A stretch of DNA of 64,000 bases from an uncultured Pirellula sp. (GCA_903858115.1 CAIOHR010000114.1:124001-188000); one strand, 5' to 3'; shown: positions 1-8,991, counted from the stretch's first letter. Notes: generated from the sequence alone by a model not told the origin. Numbers and translations are program-made.

Positions 1-17
1 AGGAAGAGCCGGGATGT

Positions 18-350
18 GTGGGCGAAAAGCATGAAAGTGCTATTTCGGTCGTACAGCCTGCCGACGAAAAGATTTGCGCCCGAGCTGCGGGTATTTTCCG
101 CGCGCTGGGCGATTTGAGTCGACTTCGCCTTCTTTCGTTGCTGGCACAACGTGAGATGTGCGTTACGGAATTGACCGAGTGCCTTGAAGACAATTTGGCT
201 GCTATATCGCAGCGTCTGAAGCTGCTGCGATCAGAACGTATCGTCGCAACACGGCGGCAAGGGAAACACATCTTTTATCGATTAGCCGACAGCCATGTCG
301 CCCATTTGATCGCCAATGGACTAGCTCATGGCGAGGAGCCTGACGAGTAA
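18..350 (+). CDS. SmtB/ArsR-family zinc-type repressor
   Basis: Small winged-helix metal-responsive regulator of 110 residues. Residues 46-76 form the recognition helix-turn-helix (EMCVTELTECL then AAISQRLKLLRSERIV), followed by the wing (RRQGKHIFYRL). The C-terminal helix carries D91, H93, H104 and E107. This spacing (D, +2 H, +13 H, +16 E) equals the alpha-5 zinc site known from SmtB and CzrA, so zinc derepression is the likely signal. The alpha-3 cysteine motif of arsenic or cadmium sensors is only partly present (C48, C55). The next gene encodes a histidine-rich protein 41 bp downstream, probably co-transcribed and regulated. The GTG start is uncertain: the frame is open to the left window edge, so the true start may lie outside. 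Confidence 0.85.
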   Translation: MGEKHESAISVVQPADEKICARAAGIFRALGDLSRLRLLSLLAQREMCVTELTECLEDNLAAISQRLKLLRSERIVATRRQGKHIFYRLADSHVAHLIANGLAHGEEPDE

Positions 351-391
351 CCTTATATTTCTACAACCACCCATTTTTTCAGGAGAGCAGT

Positions 392-736
392 ATGAGCCAT
401 ACCCACGAAAACCACACGCACGTTCACGGCGCACAGTGTGGACACACCGCTATCAAGCACGGTGACCACGTCGACTTTCTACACGACGGTCATTTGCATC
501 ATCAAACAAGTGCAGGTGTTGTAGAAGAGCACACGCTCGAAGTGACTAACACGAACCCAGCCAGTTGCACAGGCGGACATGTTTGCACCGGCCACGCTAC
601 AGACCACGTTCACGGTCCAGGCTGTGGACACGAAGCGGTCCCGCACGGTGACCATGTCGATTACTTGGTAGATGGCCATCTCCATCACCAACACAATGGG
701 CATTGCGATAATCACGGCCCTGTGAGTCTCGCATAG
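392..736 (+). CDS. Histidine-rich metal-binding protein with duplicated motif
   Basis: A 114-residue soluble protein with 26 histidines and 5 cysteines and no signal peptide or membrane segment. It contains two copies of a 29-residue unit, at residues 10-38 and 72-100, each following the pattern HVHG-x2-CGH-x-A-x2-HGDHVD-x-L-x-DGHLHHQ. Similar short His-rich proteins are often found next to ArsR/SmtB regulators and are misannotated in databases as transporters. The preceding gene is a SmtB-type regulator, and an aggaga Shine-Dalgarno sits just upstream of this ATG. The likely role is cytoplasmic zinc buffering or delivery. That is inferred from composition and context, not from a characterised homologue. 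Confidence 0.8.
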   Translation: MSHTHENHTHVHGAQCGHTAIKHGDHVDFLHDGHLHHQTSAGVVEEHTLEVTNTNPASCTGGHVCTGHATDHVHGPGCGHEAVPHGDHVDYLVDGHLHHQHNGHCDNHGPVSLA

Positions 737-840
737 TTTCGTTCGACTGACGCACGCAGATATTTTGCGGAGACGTTGTCGTGCAACACGAGGCAATAGC
801 TACACGGGGTGGGGTATTTTTATCGACCGCACCTCCTTCG

Positions 841-2373
841 CTACTTCTCTTTCGGCTCTGTCTTCTTTTTCGGCTCTGTCTTTTTCGGCTTAGTCTTCGT
901 GCCCCCTGGGTAAGCTGGGATATGGAGTTCATTGCGTTTCAAGGCAACTAGCGTCGTGCTGCACCCGAGTTCCTTGGCTAACTCTGCATCCGACACGACT
1001 CCCATCTTCTTGATGATCTGTTCGGTCCAACGCAATTGGCTACGTCGGAGTACAGGGATTCCTAAACTCACCCGCTTTTGAGCAATGAATTGATACGAAA
1101 GTCCCAATTCCATGGCGAGTTCATCGTCTGGGATAGTGCCTAGTCGCTTTAAGTCCGATTTTTTCCATTCATAGGGACCGCTTGATTTGAAGGCAGGAAT
1201 CCCCATCTCGTTGCGTTTGTTACGAACGAACGTCGGAGAAACACTGAACCGTTTTGCCAATTCTCGGTCATCGACCGTGCCCAATGCACGAAGCTCTTCT
1301 TTTGACCATTGGCGGGTGTTTCGTTTGCATTGAGGGATTCCCAATGACTTGCGTTTGGCACTGACCGTCGATTGCGGATATCCCCATTGCCTAGCCAGAT
1401 GTTGATCGGGCTCTTTGCCTAAGAGTTCGATCTTGTCCTTGGTCCATCGGACTGTTGCTTTGCGGTCATAGGGCGCAATGCCGAGCGTCTGTCGACGATG
1501 CTTTACCTGCGTGGATGGAATATTGAATCGTCTTGCAACATCACCGTCGGATATGGTTCCCAACAAAGCTTCTTCTTCTTTTGTCCACGCGTGAAGCAAG
1601 GGTTTTTGATATTCAGCCAGAGGGATCCCGTGCAATGCTCGGTAAATTTGAATATGAGCACGCGAGACACCGAACTGGTCCGACAACTGCTTATCAGGGA
1701 TCTTTCCGATCACACTCCGAACATGGATTGGGAAATCGGGTTCTGGGTCCATGGCCGTTTTGCCAAAAGGTAGGATCCCTAGCGAAATGCGCTTCACCTT
1801 CACGCAAATATAGGACACGCCGTATTCACGCGCAATCGCACCATCGGGGAGCTCTCCAAGCTGGTTCAGCATTCCAGTCGTCCACTCCAACTCGGCGCCG
1901 GGTCTAAACGGATCTATCCCTAATGACATTCGATGTCGCGTGATCGTGCCAGGAGTCACCCCCCAAAGTTGCGCCAAGCGAGTGTCCGGAACCGTTCCGA
2001 GCTTTGCTTTACGTGCTTCGGTCATGACCAACTTTTTCGAAATATGCTGCGACCGGGGAGGGAGCGGAGCCGGTTTGAATGCTGGAATTCCCAGCTCTAC
2101 TCGCCGCTGTCGAATAAAATACCTCTTGATCCCAAGCAGTTTAGCTAAGTCCGTATCGGCCATCGTTCCCAATTGCTTGTCGATCGATTTGCTCCATTTC
2201 GGCGCTTCCGCTATATCCCGATACGTGGACGCGATCCCTAAGTTACGACGACGTACTGCCACAGAACGAATCGCAATTCCAAAGCGTTCCGCAATCAATC
2301 GGTCTGGCACAGTCCCGATGATCGAGTCAATTTCTTTCGTCCACTCCACTTCGGAGTATGGTCTTAAACTCAT
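841..2373 (-). CDS. Tandem array of about ten helix-turn-helix-like repeats
   Basis: About 510 residues made almost wholly of ten units of roughly 46 residues. Each follows the pattern W-[TS]-x4-x2-LGT-[VI]-x-D-x2-LA-x3-G-[VI]-x3-x-[VI]-x2-[KR]-R-x2-LGIP. This looks like three short helices with a basic recognition helix, as in homeodomain-like or sigma-region-4 HTH folds. Units two and four are followed by longer linkers. The C-terminus is a lysine/glutamate/proline tail with repeated KTEPKK. There is no signal peptide, membrane segment or enzymatic domain. The product is probably cytoplasmic and DNA-binding, but no function is established. I chose the ATG at 2373; an in-frame TTG lies six bases upstream. 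It is convergent with the zinc genes on the left. Confidence 0.8.
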   Translation of the reverse strand: MSLRPYSEVEWTKEIDSIIGTVPDRLIAERFGIAIRSVAVRRRNLGIASTYRDIAEAPKWSKSIDKQLGTMADTDLAKLLGIKRYFIRQRRVELGIPAFKPAPLPPRSQHISKKLVMTEARKAKLGTVPDTRLAQLWGVTPGTITRHRMSLGIDPFRPGAELEWTTGMLNQLGELPDGAIAREYGVSYICVKVKRISLGILPFGKTAMDPEPDFPIHVRSVIGKIPDKQLSDQFGVSRAHIQIYRALHGIPLAEYQKPLLHAWTKEEEALLGTISDGDVARRFNIPSTQVKHRRQTLGIAPYDRKATVRWTKDKIELLGKEPDQHLARQWGYPQSTVSAKRKSLGIPQCKRNTRQWSKEELRALGTVDDRELAKRFSVSPTFVRNKRNEMGIPAFKSSGPYEWKKSDLKRLGTIPDDELAMELGLSYQFIAQKRVSLGIPVLRRSQLRWTEQIIKKMGVVSDAELAKELGCSTTLVALKRNELHIPAYPGGTKTKPKKTEPKKKTEPKEK

Positions 2374-2379
2374 TCCCAA

Positions 2380-2768
2380 ACCTGAATCTTCTATTGCAAA
2401 TATAGATCGCTCCCCAACTGGTCGATCGCCAGGTATCGCGATACGTATTCTAGCGTGTAGGGAGAAAACGATAACGTCGAGTCCGCCGATTTAACCCATC
2501 AGTACCCCCGAAAGCCTGAAAACTCGGTCCTGAATTCCTGCCCATCCGAGCAAGATATAGCGTCCGCAGCTAATTCATAATAATCTCTCTTGCATACTTT
2601 ATGCACGTGCGTACAATGCACTCAGGTGTACGTAGTGCTTTTTTGAATCGCCACGAATTCCGTGCGAACGGTGCTCGCTAACGTATCACGGTTGGCAGGA
2701 TCCGAACGAGCGCTTGCCGGCACGAAATGGTTCTCCGTTTTCCCTGACTTTCAAGGTGAAGCTCTGAC
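2380..2768. other. Divergent intergenic region, 389 bp
   Basis: This gap separates the minus-strand HTH-repeat gene from the plus-strand AztD-like gene, so it should hold both promoters. I see no ORF with coding character. The visible structure is a cluster of dyads at about 2591-2635, described separately. Confidence 0.5.
2591..2610. promoter_or_regulatory. Candidate operator: palindrome cluster
   Basis: TGCATA-CTT-TATGCA at 2591-2605 is a perfect 6-3-6 inverted repeat. It overlaps a second perfect palindrome, GCACGTGC (2603-2610). Related half-sites (GTACAATGCAC, GTGTACGTAGTGC) follow up to about 2638. The cluster is about 130 bp upstream of the AztD-like gene. It could be bound by a metal regulator or by the divergently encoded HTH-repeat protein. 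No match to a specific known operator is claimed. Confidence 0.35.
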
Positions 2769-4142
2769 ATGAAGATCAATCTGAAATGGTCTGTTCTGCT
2801 ACTGGCCTGTACAGCCGCGACGCCCGTGCTGTCGCAAACCAAGGCCGAGGTCAGCCAACCTGCGAAGGCCCCACGACCGATCACTCGCATTGTTTGGCAA
2901 GATGCCTCCGACCACTCGCTGAAGTGGTCTGACGTGACGCGAGGCCCCGACGGTCTCGCCATTGCTCCGCAATCCGTTGCAGGCTTTCCAAAACTCGATG
3001 CGACACAACAAAGTTTTGTCCAAATGGAAGATACCAACGGACTCGTTGTCGTCGGTGTCCATGACAATGACAACGGAAACTTTCAATCAGGATGGGTGGC
3101 ACTGAACTGTGGTGTTGTCGAAGAAGAGCATGGCGATCACTCGCATTGGCACTACGAAAAACCACCTGCCATAGCAGTATCGCAATTGGATAAAGATCAA
3201 GGCAACCCAGCGCACGTTTATAACTATCAAGGGGACATCTTCTTAGCAAATGACAAGAAGAATGGATTCACTGTCCTGTCGTCATCGGCCTTGAGCAAGT
3301 CTCCTTCGACTGCTGCCGCTCGATTCTACTCCGGTGGAGGGAATCATATCACCCTCGCAGCGGTCGATCGCAAAGTTTGCTATGCCACATGGGTTGACCG
3401 TGATGGAGAGAATGTTGGCCGCGTGGATGTCGTTCCCATCAGTAGCGAGACAGGCCGACCGGGCTACACGTTAAAACTACCAAGTGGCGGATTGCATGGT
3501 GCGACTTCAAACTCAGGGCGCGTTTTCTTTGCACCTTCCGATGGTATCTGCTGGCTCTATGCCGACGTTACGCTATCCAAAAATGCGCAGTCTGCCGAGA
3601 TTCAACACCTCTCGCTCGGTGAAGATTCTGCAACTGGCAAACCATTGCGAACAGGCGCTTTTGCAAACCATAGAAACTATGTCTTGTTTACCACGGGTTC
3701 GAACTCATCCGCGAGTCTCTGCTTGATCGATGCGAAATCCCCGAAGCCAACCATCGTCAAATTGGCTATGCCGATTGCGGAAGGTCTTGCGTTGACAACA
3801 CCCGCTTGTGTGAAGACACCGTCGGGCAAGCACTACGCGTTTCTATTCAGCGATCGACGTGGAAGTGATGCAGCAGAATCGTTGTCCGTCGTAGATCTCG
3901 ATCCTAACGGAGATGGCATTCTGTCCGATGCCAAGATCGAGAAGACGCTGCCCGTCGGAGCAAGCAAAGTCGAAGGGCATGGCGGGCATCATGAAGTCTG
4001 CTTCTCATCGAGTGGTCGGCTCGCTTTTGTTACCAACCCGGGCGACGGATCGATATGGGTTCTCTCATTAGCCACTCTCGACTGGGACAGCAAACATCAA
4101 GTGAATGGAGTTCCCTCACGCATTGTTGCCATCGGAGGCTAA
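2769..4142 (+). CDS. Secreted AztD-like beta-propeller, putative zinc chaperone
   Basis: A 457-residue protein with an N-terminal signal peptide (about residues 1-23, hydrophobic core SVLLLACTAATPVLS). The rest has propeller-like repeats, ending in a YVTN-type blade (LAFVTNPGDGSIWVLSL). Two histidine clusters stand out: H121, H124, H126, H128 (HGDHSHWH) and H404, H407, H408 (HGGHH). This arrangement, an HGDH-rich loop after the first blades and a second His cluster near the end, resembles the periplasmic zinc metallochaperone AztD, which hands zinc to an ABC-transporter binding protein. I assign AztD-like from remembered family features with moderate confidence. No AztABC transporter is visible here. 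The Shine-Dalgarno is aaggtga, about nine bases before the ATG. Confidence 0.6.
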   Translation: MKINLKWSVLLLACTAATPVLSQTKAEVSQPAKAPRPITRIVWQDASDHSLKWSDVTRGPDGLAIAPQSVAGFPKLDATQQSFVQMEDTNGLVVVGVHDNDNGNFQSGWVALNCGVVEEEHGDHSHWHYEKPPAIAVSQLDKDQGNPAHVYNYQGDIFLANDKKNGFTVLSSSALSKSPSTAAARFYSGGGNHITLAAVDRKVCYATWVDRDGENVGRVDVVPISSETGRPGYTLKLPSGGLHGATSNSGRVFFAPSDGICWLYADVTLSKNAQSAEIQHLSLGEDSATGKPLRTGAFANHRNYVLFTTGSNSSASLCLIDAKSPKPTIVKLAMPIAEGLALTTPACVKTPSGKHYAFLFSDRRGSDAAESLSVVDLDPNGDGILSDAKIEKTLPVGASKVEGHGGHHEVCFSSSGRLAFVTNPGDGSIWVLSLATLDWDSKHQVNGVPSRIVAIGG

Positions 4143-4240
4143 TGCCTCGCGATTTCACTTATGAAAGATCGATGCATCCGTACTGAACGGCGCTGTTGCC
4201 AAAAATGAATTCACCATTTTCACTAGCAAGGTCAAGAATC

Positions 4241-5275
4241 ATGAAACGAATGAATAGATGGAATCGCCGAGGTTTTACTCTCGTGGAGCTATTGGTTGTC
4301 ATTGCGATTATCGGGATCCTCGTAGGATTGCTGTTGCCTGCAGTTCAGGCGGCTCGCGAAGCGGCCCGTCGCATGCAATGTTCAAACAATCTTCGGCAAA
4401 TCGGCTTGGCAACGCTCAACTACGAGTCAGCTCATAGACGATTGCCAGGACTTACGGGTTCTAGCTCTTTTTCGCCCCAAGCGAGAATCCTACCCTACAT
4501 CGAGCAAGGGAACCTCTCGAACTTGATCGATTACAGTATTCCTCTCTATGTAGGGCCAGCCTTTGCAGCCCGGCTCAATCCATTGCATCGTGTTGCAGCC
4601 GGGACAGTACTGCCAGTTTTCCAATGCCCGAGCGATCCGATGGATCCCCTTTTTGATTCGCAGTTGCCCGATGGAACCATCGCCAAAGTCGCTGGACTCA
4701 ACTATATGTACTCGGTCGGTAGCGGAACGGGTACCAACTACGATGATCGCTTTCCTACGGATGGATTTGTCTGGGAAAATTCTTTTGCTCGACTTAGTGC
4801 CATCAGCGACGGCCTAAGTAACACGGTAATGCTTTCGGAAACACTCAAGGGGGACAAGATTATTTCGACCGGTCCGATGCCGATGAGACCTCACCGTCGC
4901 ATCGGTTCGTGGAACGGCTCTTCGTCCAATCCCCCAGGCGTCCCAGGCTTCTCGTTGGGTGGCACCATTCGAGATCCAGACTTGGCAGCGATCAGCGCCA
5001 CCATCACTTCATGGCGTGGAATTCGAGGAGAAAATTGGATTCGCGGAGTTCCCTATTCCGTTATCTCCAACGGGTACCTCACACCGAACAGTCGTATTCC
5101 TGACATCAACGTTCACGGAAGAGGCTGGTTCGCACCTCGCAGTATGCATACTGGTGGCGCTCAAGTCACCATGGGGGATGGAAGTACGCATCTCCTGAGC
5201 GATGGAATCGACCGTGCGATCCATGTCGCGCTTCATACTTCGAACGCAGGGGATATCGCTCGCCTCGACAACTAA
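4241..5275 (+). CDS. DUF1559 protein with prepilin-type N-terminus
   Basis: Planctomycete DUF1559 family member. Just after the start comes a type IV prepilin cleavage/methylation signal ([20 protein letters not shown]) and a long hydrophobic helix continuing into [24 protein letters not shown]. The C-terminus has the family ending with a [11 protein letters not shown] motif. These proteins are thought to form pilin-like or cell-surface assemblies, though the function of most is unknown. I chose the ATG at 4241 because it gives a short basic leader before the G-F cleavage site and has AAGG upstream. In-frame TTG (4196) and ATG (4205) starts would add 15 or 12 residues. Confidence 0.85.
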   Translation: MKRMNRWNRRGFTLVELLVVIAIIGILVGLLLPAVQAAREAARRMQCSNNLRQIGLATLNYESAHRRLPGLTGSSSFSPQARILPYIEQGNLSNLIDYSIPLYVGPAFAARLNPLHRVAAGTVLPVFQCPSDPMDPLFDSQLPDGTIAKVAGLNYMYSVGSGTGTNYDDRFPTDGFVWENSFARLSAISDGLSNTVMLSETLKGDKIISTGPMPMRPHRRIGSWNGSSSNPPGVPGFSLGGTIRDPDLAAISATITSWRGIRGENWIRGVPYSVISNGYLTPNSRIPDINVHGRGWFAPRSMHTGGAQVTMGDGSTHLLSDGIDRAIHVALHTSNAGDIARLDN

Positions 5276-5407
5276 ACATCTCCATCCTCGCATCTCTCAA
5301 GCCCACACAATTGCTTCGAAATCATCCCTCAAGGTGACCTGGAAGCCGGGAGACAAATCGTTCGATCTGAAAATCCCAGCGATGAAGTAACTTTTATCCA
5401 TGTAACT

Positions 5408-5438
5408 TGTAGTGGCAGGCCAGCTGCCCGCCACTACA
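5408..5438. repeat. REP-like hairpin between convergent genes
   Basis: TGTAGTGGC (5408-5416) pairs perfectly with GCCACTACA (5430-5438) around a GC-rich 13-base loop. It lies between the stop of the plus-strand DUF1559 gene and the stop of the minus-strand Tat gene. There is no T-run after either arm, so it is probably a dispersed palindromic repeat that may also help end transcription, rather than a canonical intrinsic terminator. Confidence 0.6.
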
Positions 5439-5478
5439 GGACAAGTCATTCGCTGTACGTTGTATTCCGTTGTGCTGC

Positions 5479-6744
5479 TTATTCTCGCCAATAGTGGGAG
5501 TCAGGCTTTACGTGGTACTGGACGGACATCTCTGGTGTTTCGATCATTTTCGATTCTTGGAACAGCGAATCGACGCCTGCGATCACCATACCTGACGTAA
5601 GCAATGTCCGCTGGATCGGATAAGGCGATTGGTTCTCGATCACCAAGGTCTCGATGTGCCGAGCGAGAGGATTGAAGAAATCGGCTGTTGATGATCCATG
5701 CGTTGGCATCGGTAAATACATTTGGCACGACACGATCTCATCATTATCCGCGCGAAGCCCTGCATAGTTAAAGTCTCGAATCGGCGACATCAGCATGGTT
5801 GTCTTGAATCCGTCCCGATGTTCGATCAAATAGCCAATCGAATCGGTCAGCGCTTTTTCCGCCCATTCCACGCTAACCGGTGCAGTCGGATATCCCGTGT
5901 CGACAGGCAGATTATGACTTCGAGTCAGTGCGGCGGCGATCAGTCTTCGAGTATCTTTGTATTTCTCCATACGAAGGGTCTGCCATAGATTTTCCCCACG
6001 CAAGGCGACCACGCGACTTATCCCCACCTCACCTCCTTTGCGGCGTTCCGACATGCATTGAGCCGTTTCCAAACCATGAAAGTCATAACTGTCTGGACGG
6101 CCATAGCAAACGCAAACACTTTCTTTGAGTGGCGTATCGATCGGCATATCGATCGATGGCATGCGCCATGTGACCGGAAGGGACGAGCCTGCCAAGAACG
6201 GGAACCCCAACCGTTTCGAGTCTTCGACCATCTCGACACATTCCGACCATACCGTCGACAAATGTTTGTCGTTAAACACAGGTACACTTCGCCCGGACGC
6301 TTCGAAGACTTTGACCACTTTCTTGAACCAGCCGTAACGCGGATAACGTCTTTGTCCCTTTTCATTGTCGGGGTATTTTCCATGCTCTGCGATAATGACG
6401 ACACCATCCACGGCGAGCTTCGATGTCCCGAGAGTTAGTGCTTCTTCAATGCTTGAGAACGAATTGAGTTTGTACTTTTCGATTCGGCTCGGTGCTAAAT
6501 CACCTTCGGGATGTTGATCGATGAAGACGGAGGCGATATCGAATCGAGGAGCTTGCCACTTGCCACCGTAGGTATAACCCATCGCGTGTCGATCCAGGAA
6601 GTGCTGCGCATGCGAATGCGTGCGAACCTCGGTGCCCAGGAATGCGATTCGCTTCCTGGCGGTGGATGCGTTCGCCGGTCCCAATCGTTGCCCAGCTAGC
6701 GCTGCAAGTGAGCCAGTCGCCAAGAAATTACGTCGATTGAACAT
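5479..6744 (-). CDS. Tat-signal protein of unknown function
   Basis: A 421-residue protein beginning with a twin-arginine-like leader (NRRNFLATGSLAALAG), so probably exported folded. After it comes a Rossmann-like stretch (RKRIAFLGTEVRTHSH) and a later VDGVVIIAEHG segment, suggesting a nucleotide-binding or dehydrogenase-like fold. I do not recognise a defined family. It is the last gene of a minus-strand operon: its ATG overlaps the end of the MFS transporter gene by 17 bp, and that gene in turn overlaps a creatininase-family hydrolase. The tight overlaps suggest a shared substrate pathway, with this protein acting outside the cytoplasmic membrane. Its function is otherwise open. Confidence 0.7.
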   Translation of the reverse strand: MFNRRNFLATGSLAALAGQRLGPANASTARKRIAFLGTEVRTHSHAQHFLDRHAMGYTYGGKWQAPRFDIASVFIDQHPEGDLAPSRIEKYKLNSFSSIEEALTLGTSKLAVDGVVIIAEHGKYPDNEKGQRRYPRYGWFKKVVKVFEASGRSVPVFNDKHLSTVWSECVEMVEDSKRLGFPFLAGSSLPVTWRMPSIDMPIDTPLKESVCVCYGRPDSYDFHGLETAQCMSERRKGGEVGISRVVALRGENLWQTLRMEKYKDTRRLIAAALTRSHNLPVDTGYPTAPVSVEWAEKALTDSIGYLIEHRDGFKTTMLMSPIRDFNYAGLRADNDEIVSCQMYLPMPTHGSSTADFFNPLARHIETLVIENQSPYPIQRTLLTSGMVIAGVDSLFQESKMIETPEMSVQYHVKPDSHYWRE

Positions 6745-7990
6745 CTTCTATATGATCCTCTGCAGGCCAGAAAAATAACAAACCGAAAAATGCGATCAAT
6801 GGCAGTATCCCAATAATGATGAGCCCCGAATTGTAGCTCTGGGTTCTGTCCGCTAGCGCTCCAAAATAGATCTGAGACTGCCCAGAGAAGGCCCATGCAA
6901 TGAACCCCGCAATTCCGGTGACGGTCCCTTGATACTTGCGAGAGATATCCTGCGAGAAGGAATAGAACATTGGAAAGAGCCCCAATGCACCCGCCCCTGC
7001 CACCAACAGGACTGCTAACAACAATGGACCTTTGGCGATAAAAGGTACCAGGCATACTCCCATACAAAGGAAGGCACTTAACCCAACCGATAGAATTCGC
7101 GAACTCTTGATGTTCCAGCCTCGACTCGCCATCGCATAAGCCAACGCACCCGAGGCTAGACAACCGATATCGGTCACGATGTACCAAACCGACGTAAAGA
7201 CGAGCGTTTCTTTTTCGGAATAACCGATACCTTGTTGAAGCACCTTGGGCATCCAGGCTCGAAGGATCTGCCATGTTGTATTGATCGCCAACAAAAAGAA
7301 AATCAGCATGGCAAACTTGCGGAAGAAGCGGTTCCAATCGATTGGCTTCGATGGATCGACGGCAACGGGCGGCAACGGTTTGAGGTCCGATCTTCGGACA
7401 AAAAGAAACCAACCAAAGACCCAGAAGGTTCCCATGAAACCGATCGCTTGGAATCCCCACCGCCAACTCCCTGGTTCAGGAGTTAAAATCCAAAGCATCA
7501 AGATGGGAGTGATGCATGCACCGATCGAAGTACCGCTTTGCAATACGCTGTTGCCCAGCCCTCGACTTTTTGTATCAAGCAACGATTGCGTTGTCTTCAA
7601 ACCGCAGGGCCAATGTGCCGCTTCGAAAAAACCTAAGAGCCCGCGACATACCAATAGATCGTCGTATCCACGAACATAACCCGTCAAGAAACCCATGGCC
7701 GACCAAAGCAACAATGCGGACGGGTACATCCAGCGAACCGGTACATAGTCTACGAGTAACCCAAAGACTAAAGAGCCTACAGCGAACCCCCAGCCAAACA
7801 TCGCTTCAACACGACCGTATTGTTCTTCCGAAAGAGAAAGTTCTGTAGTGATTCTCGGTGCAATCGACGATAGAGTCTGCCGATCCATGTAGTTGATTGC
7901 AGATGCGAACAAAAGAAGAACGCATACGACCGATGCCCGGTTCCAGCCTATTTTTCCGGTCCCACTATCACCAATCTCTATCCCTCCCAT
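6728..7990 (-). CDS. MFS transporter, anion:cation symporter type
   Basis: A twelve-helix major facilitator resembling the ExuT-like (hexuronate/organic anion) branch. The first helix is followed by INYMDRQTLSSIAP, then the cytoplasmic loop GLLVDYVPVRW and CRGLLGFFEAAHWP, all typical of that branch. The likely substrate is a sugar acid or other organic anion; the sequence does not decide which. I chose the ATG at 7990, which overlaps the upstream creatininase stop by 13 bp. An upstream ATG (8095) in the same frame lies inside that gene and would add 35 non-membrane residues. It is co-transcribed with the hydrolase upstream and the Tat protein downstream. Confidence 0.85.
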   Translation of the reverse strand: MGGIEIGDSGTGKIGWNRASVVCVLLLFASAINYMDRQTLSSIAPRITTELSLSEEQYGRVEAMFGWGFAVGSLVFGLLVDYVPVRWMYPSALLLWSAMGFLTGYVRGYDDLLVCRGLLGFFEAAHWPCGLKTTQSLLDTKSRGLGNSVLQSGTSIGACITPILMLWILTPEPGSWRWGFQAIGFMGTFWVFGWFLFVRRSDLKPLPPVAVDPSKPIDWNRFFRKFAMLIFFLLAINTTWQILRAWMPKVLQQGIGYSEKETLVFTSVWYIVTDIGCLASGALAYAMASRGWNIKSSRILSVGLSAFLCMGVCLVPFIAKGPLLLAVLLVAGAGALGLFPMFYSFSQDISRKYQGTVTGIAGFIAWAFSGQSQIYFGALADRTQSYNSGLIIIGILPLIAFFGLLFFWPAEDHIEDVQST

Positions 7991-8736
7991 GACGAACCAT
8001 TCCAATCTGCAATCCGAACAAGCCAATTTGAAACATCGGTTGCGAAACAGCGAAACAGCGAATCCCCTTTTTCGGCTGTCGCAAGATGAGGCCAACCGAT
8101 ATGCCCCGGTTCACTACGATCCCGCATAGTCCATGCACGATACCCTGGAAGAAAAGAATTCCCCTGTTCGACAGGCGAGGTTGCTCGATAGTCACCGACC
8201 AACTCGGGACGAATCGCCATGATCATCGATGTTTCCCATTCGCAGGCATGACCCATTTCACGCTGATGAAGATCCGTTTGGGATAACCATGGCTGGCTTC
8301 CCAAAGACCAATACGTCGTCATCGCAAGCAATAGATCACTTCGTGTTCGGTGATTTTGCCGTAGTTCAAACAATGCTTGTTTCGCGGGAACATCATTCCC
8401 ACCATGTCCATTGATGAAAACGATACGCTGGAAACCTGCCGATAAGAAATTTTCGACGAGCCCATGGAGCATATCCAAATAGACGCGCGGAGGGGCGGAG
8501 AGCGTGCCACCGAAATCCAGATGGTGATGCGAGTTACCGTACCATTGAACAGGTGCAATCAAGATGCGATCCCCAATGTTCGCATCTACACGACGAATGA
8601 TCTCGGTCAACAACAGAGTATCCGTCGCGACAGGCAAGTGATGGCCGTGTTGTTCGATAGCAGCGATCGGAATCACGATCGGTATATTGCGAGGCAGGCT
8701 TTTCAGCGCAGGCCATGTCATCTCGGAAAAAAGCAT
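7978..8736 (-). CDS. Creatininase-family metal-dependent amidohydrolase
   Basis: A 252-residue member of the creatininase/creatinine amidohydrolase family. Visible hallmarks are IPIAAIEQHGHHLPVATD near the N-terminus (Glu, His and Asp metal ligands), the central NGHGGND loop, and the later HACEWETS segment with His and Glu. The family hydrolyses cyclic or linear amides, including creatinine and formamides in other pathways, using a dinuclear metal site. Paralogues in environmental bacteria rarely act on creatinine, so the substrate is unknown. It is the first gene of a three-gene minus-strand operon with an MFS transporter and a Tat protein. That fits uptake and processing of an organic acid or amide. 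Confidence 0.85.
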   Translation of the reverse strand: MLFSEMTWPALKSLPRNIPIVIPIAAIEQHGHHLPVATDTLLLTEIIRRVDANIGDRILIAPVQWYGNSHHHLDFGGTLSAPPRVYLDMLHGLVENFLSAGFQRIVFINGHGGNDVPAKQALFELRQNHRTRSDLLLAMTTYWSLGSQPWLSQTDLHQREMGHACEWETSMIMAIRPELVGDYRATSPVEQGNSFLPGYRAWTMRDRSEPGHIGWPHLATAEKGDSLFRCFATDVSNWLVRIADWNGSSWEG

Positions 8737-8991
8737 CGGAAATCAAGGTTGGTAGGAATTTGACAGCTGGGAGGAATAGCATTCTACCTCAAAACACCGA
8801 ATGAGACTTGAGCGTGAGCAACTCTGTGCAAATTCTTACTCTTTGACAAGAAATCCAACACGCCATAAGGAGTCTCTGGTTTCATTCTTTGCGTGTGCGC
8901 CGCATACTTTCGGGACAAGACTGTCTCTTGCTGGCGTCACAGGCTGGCAGCGATTCCATCCTGTCTGTCTACAACACGTCCGTCACCAATG

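Noticed and set aside
2380..2768. tRNA or small RNA gene in the divergent spacer
   Set aside because: No cloverleaf or strong intrinsic terminator is visible; only short dyads.
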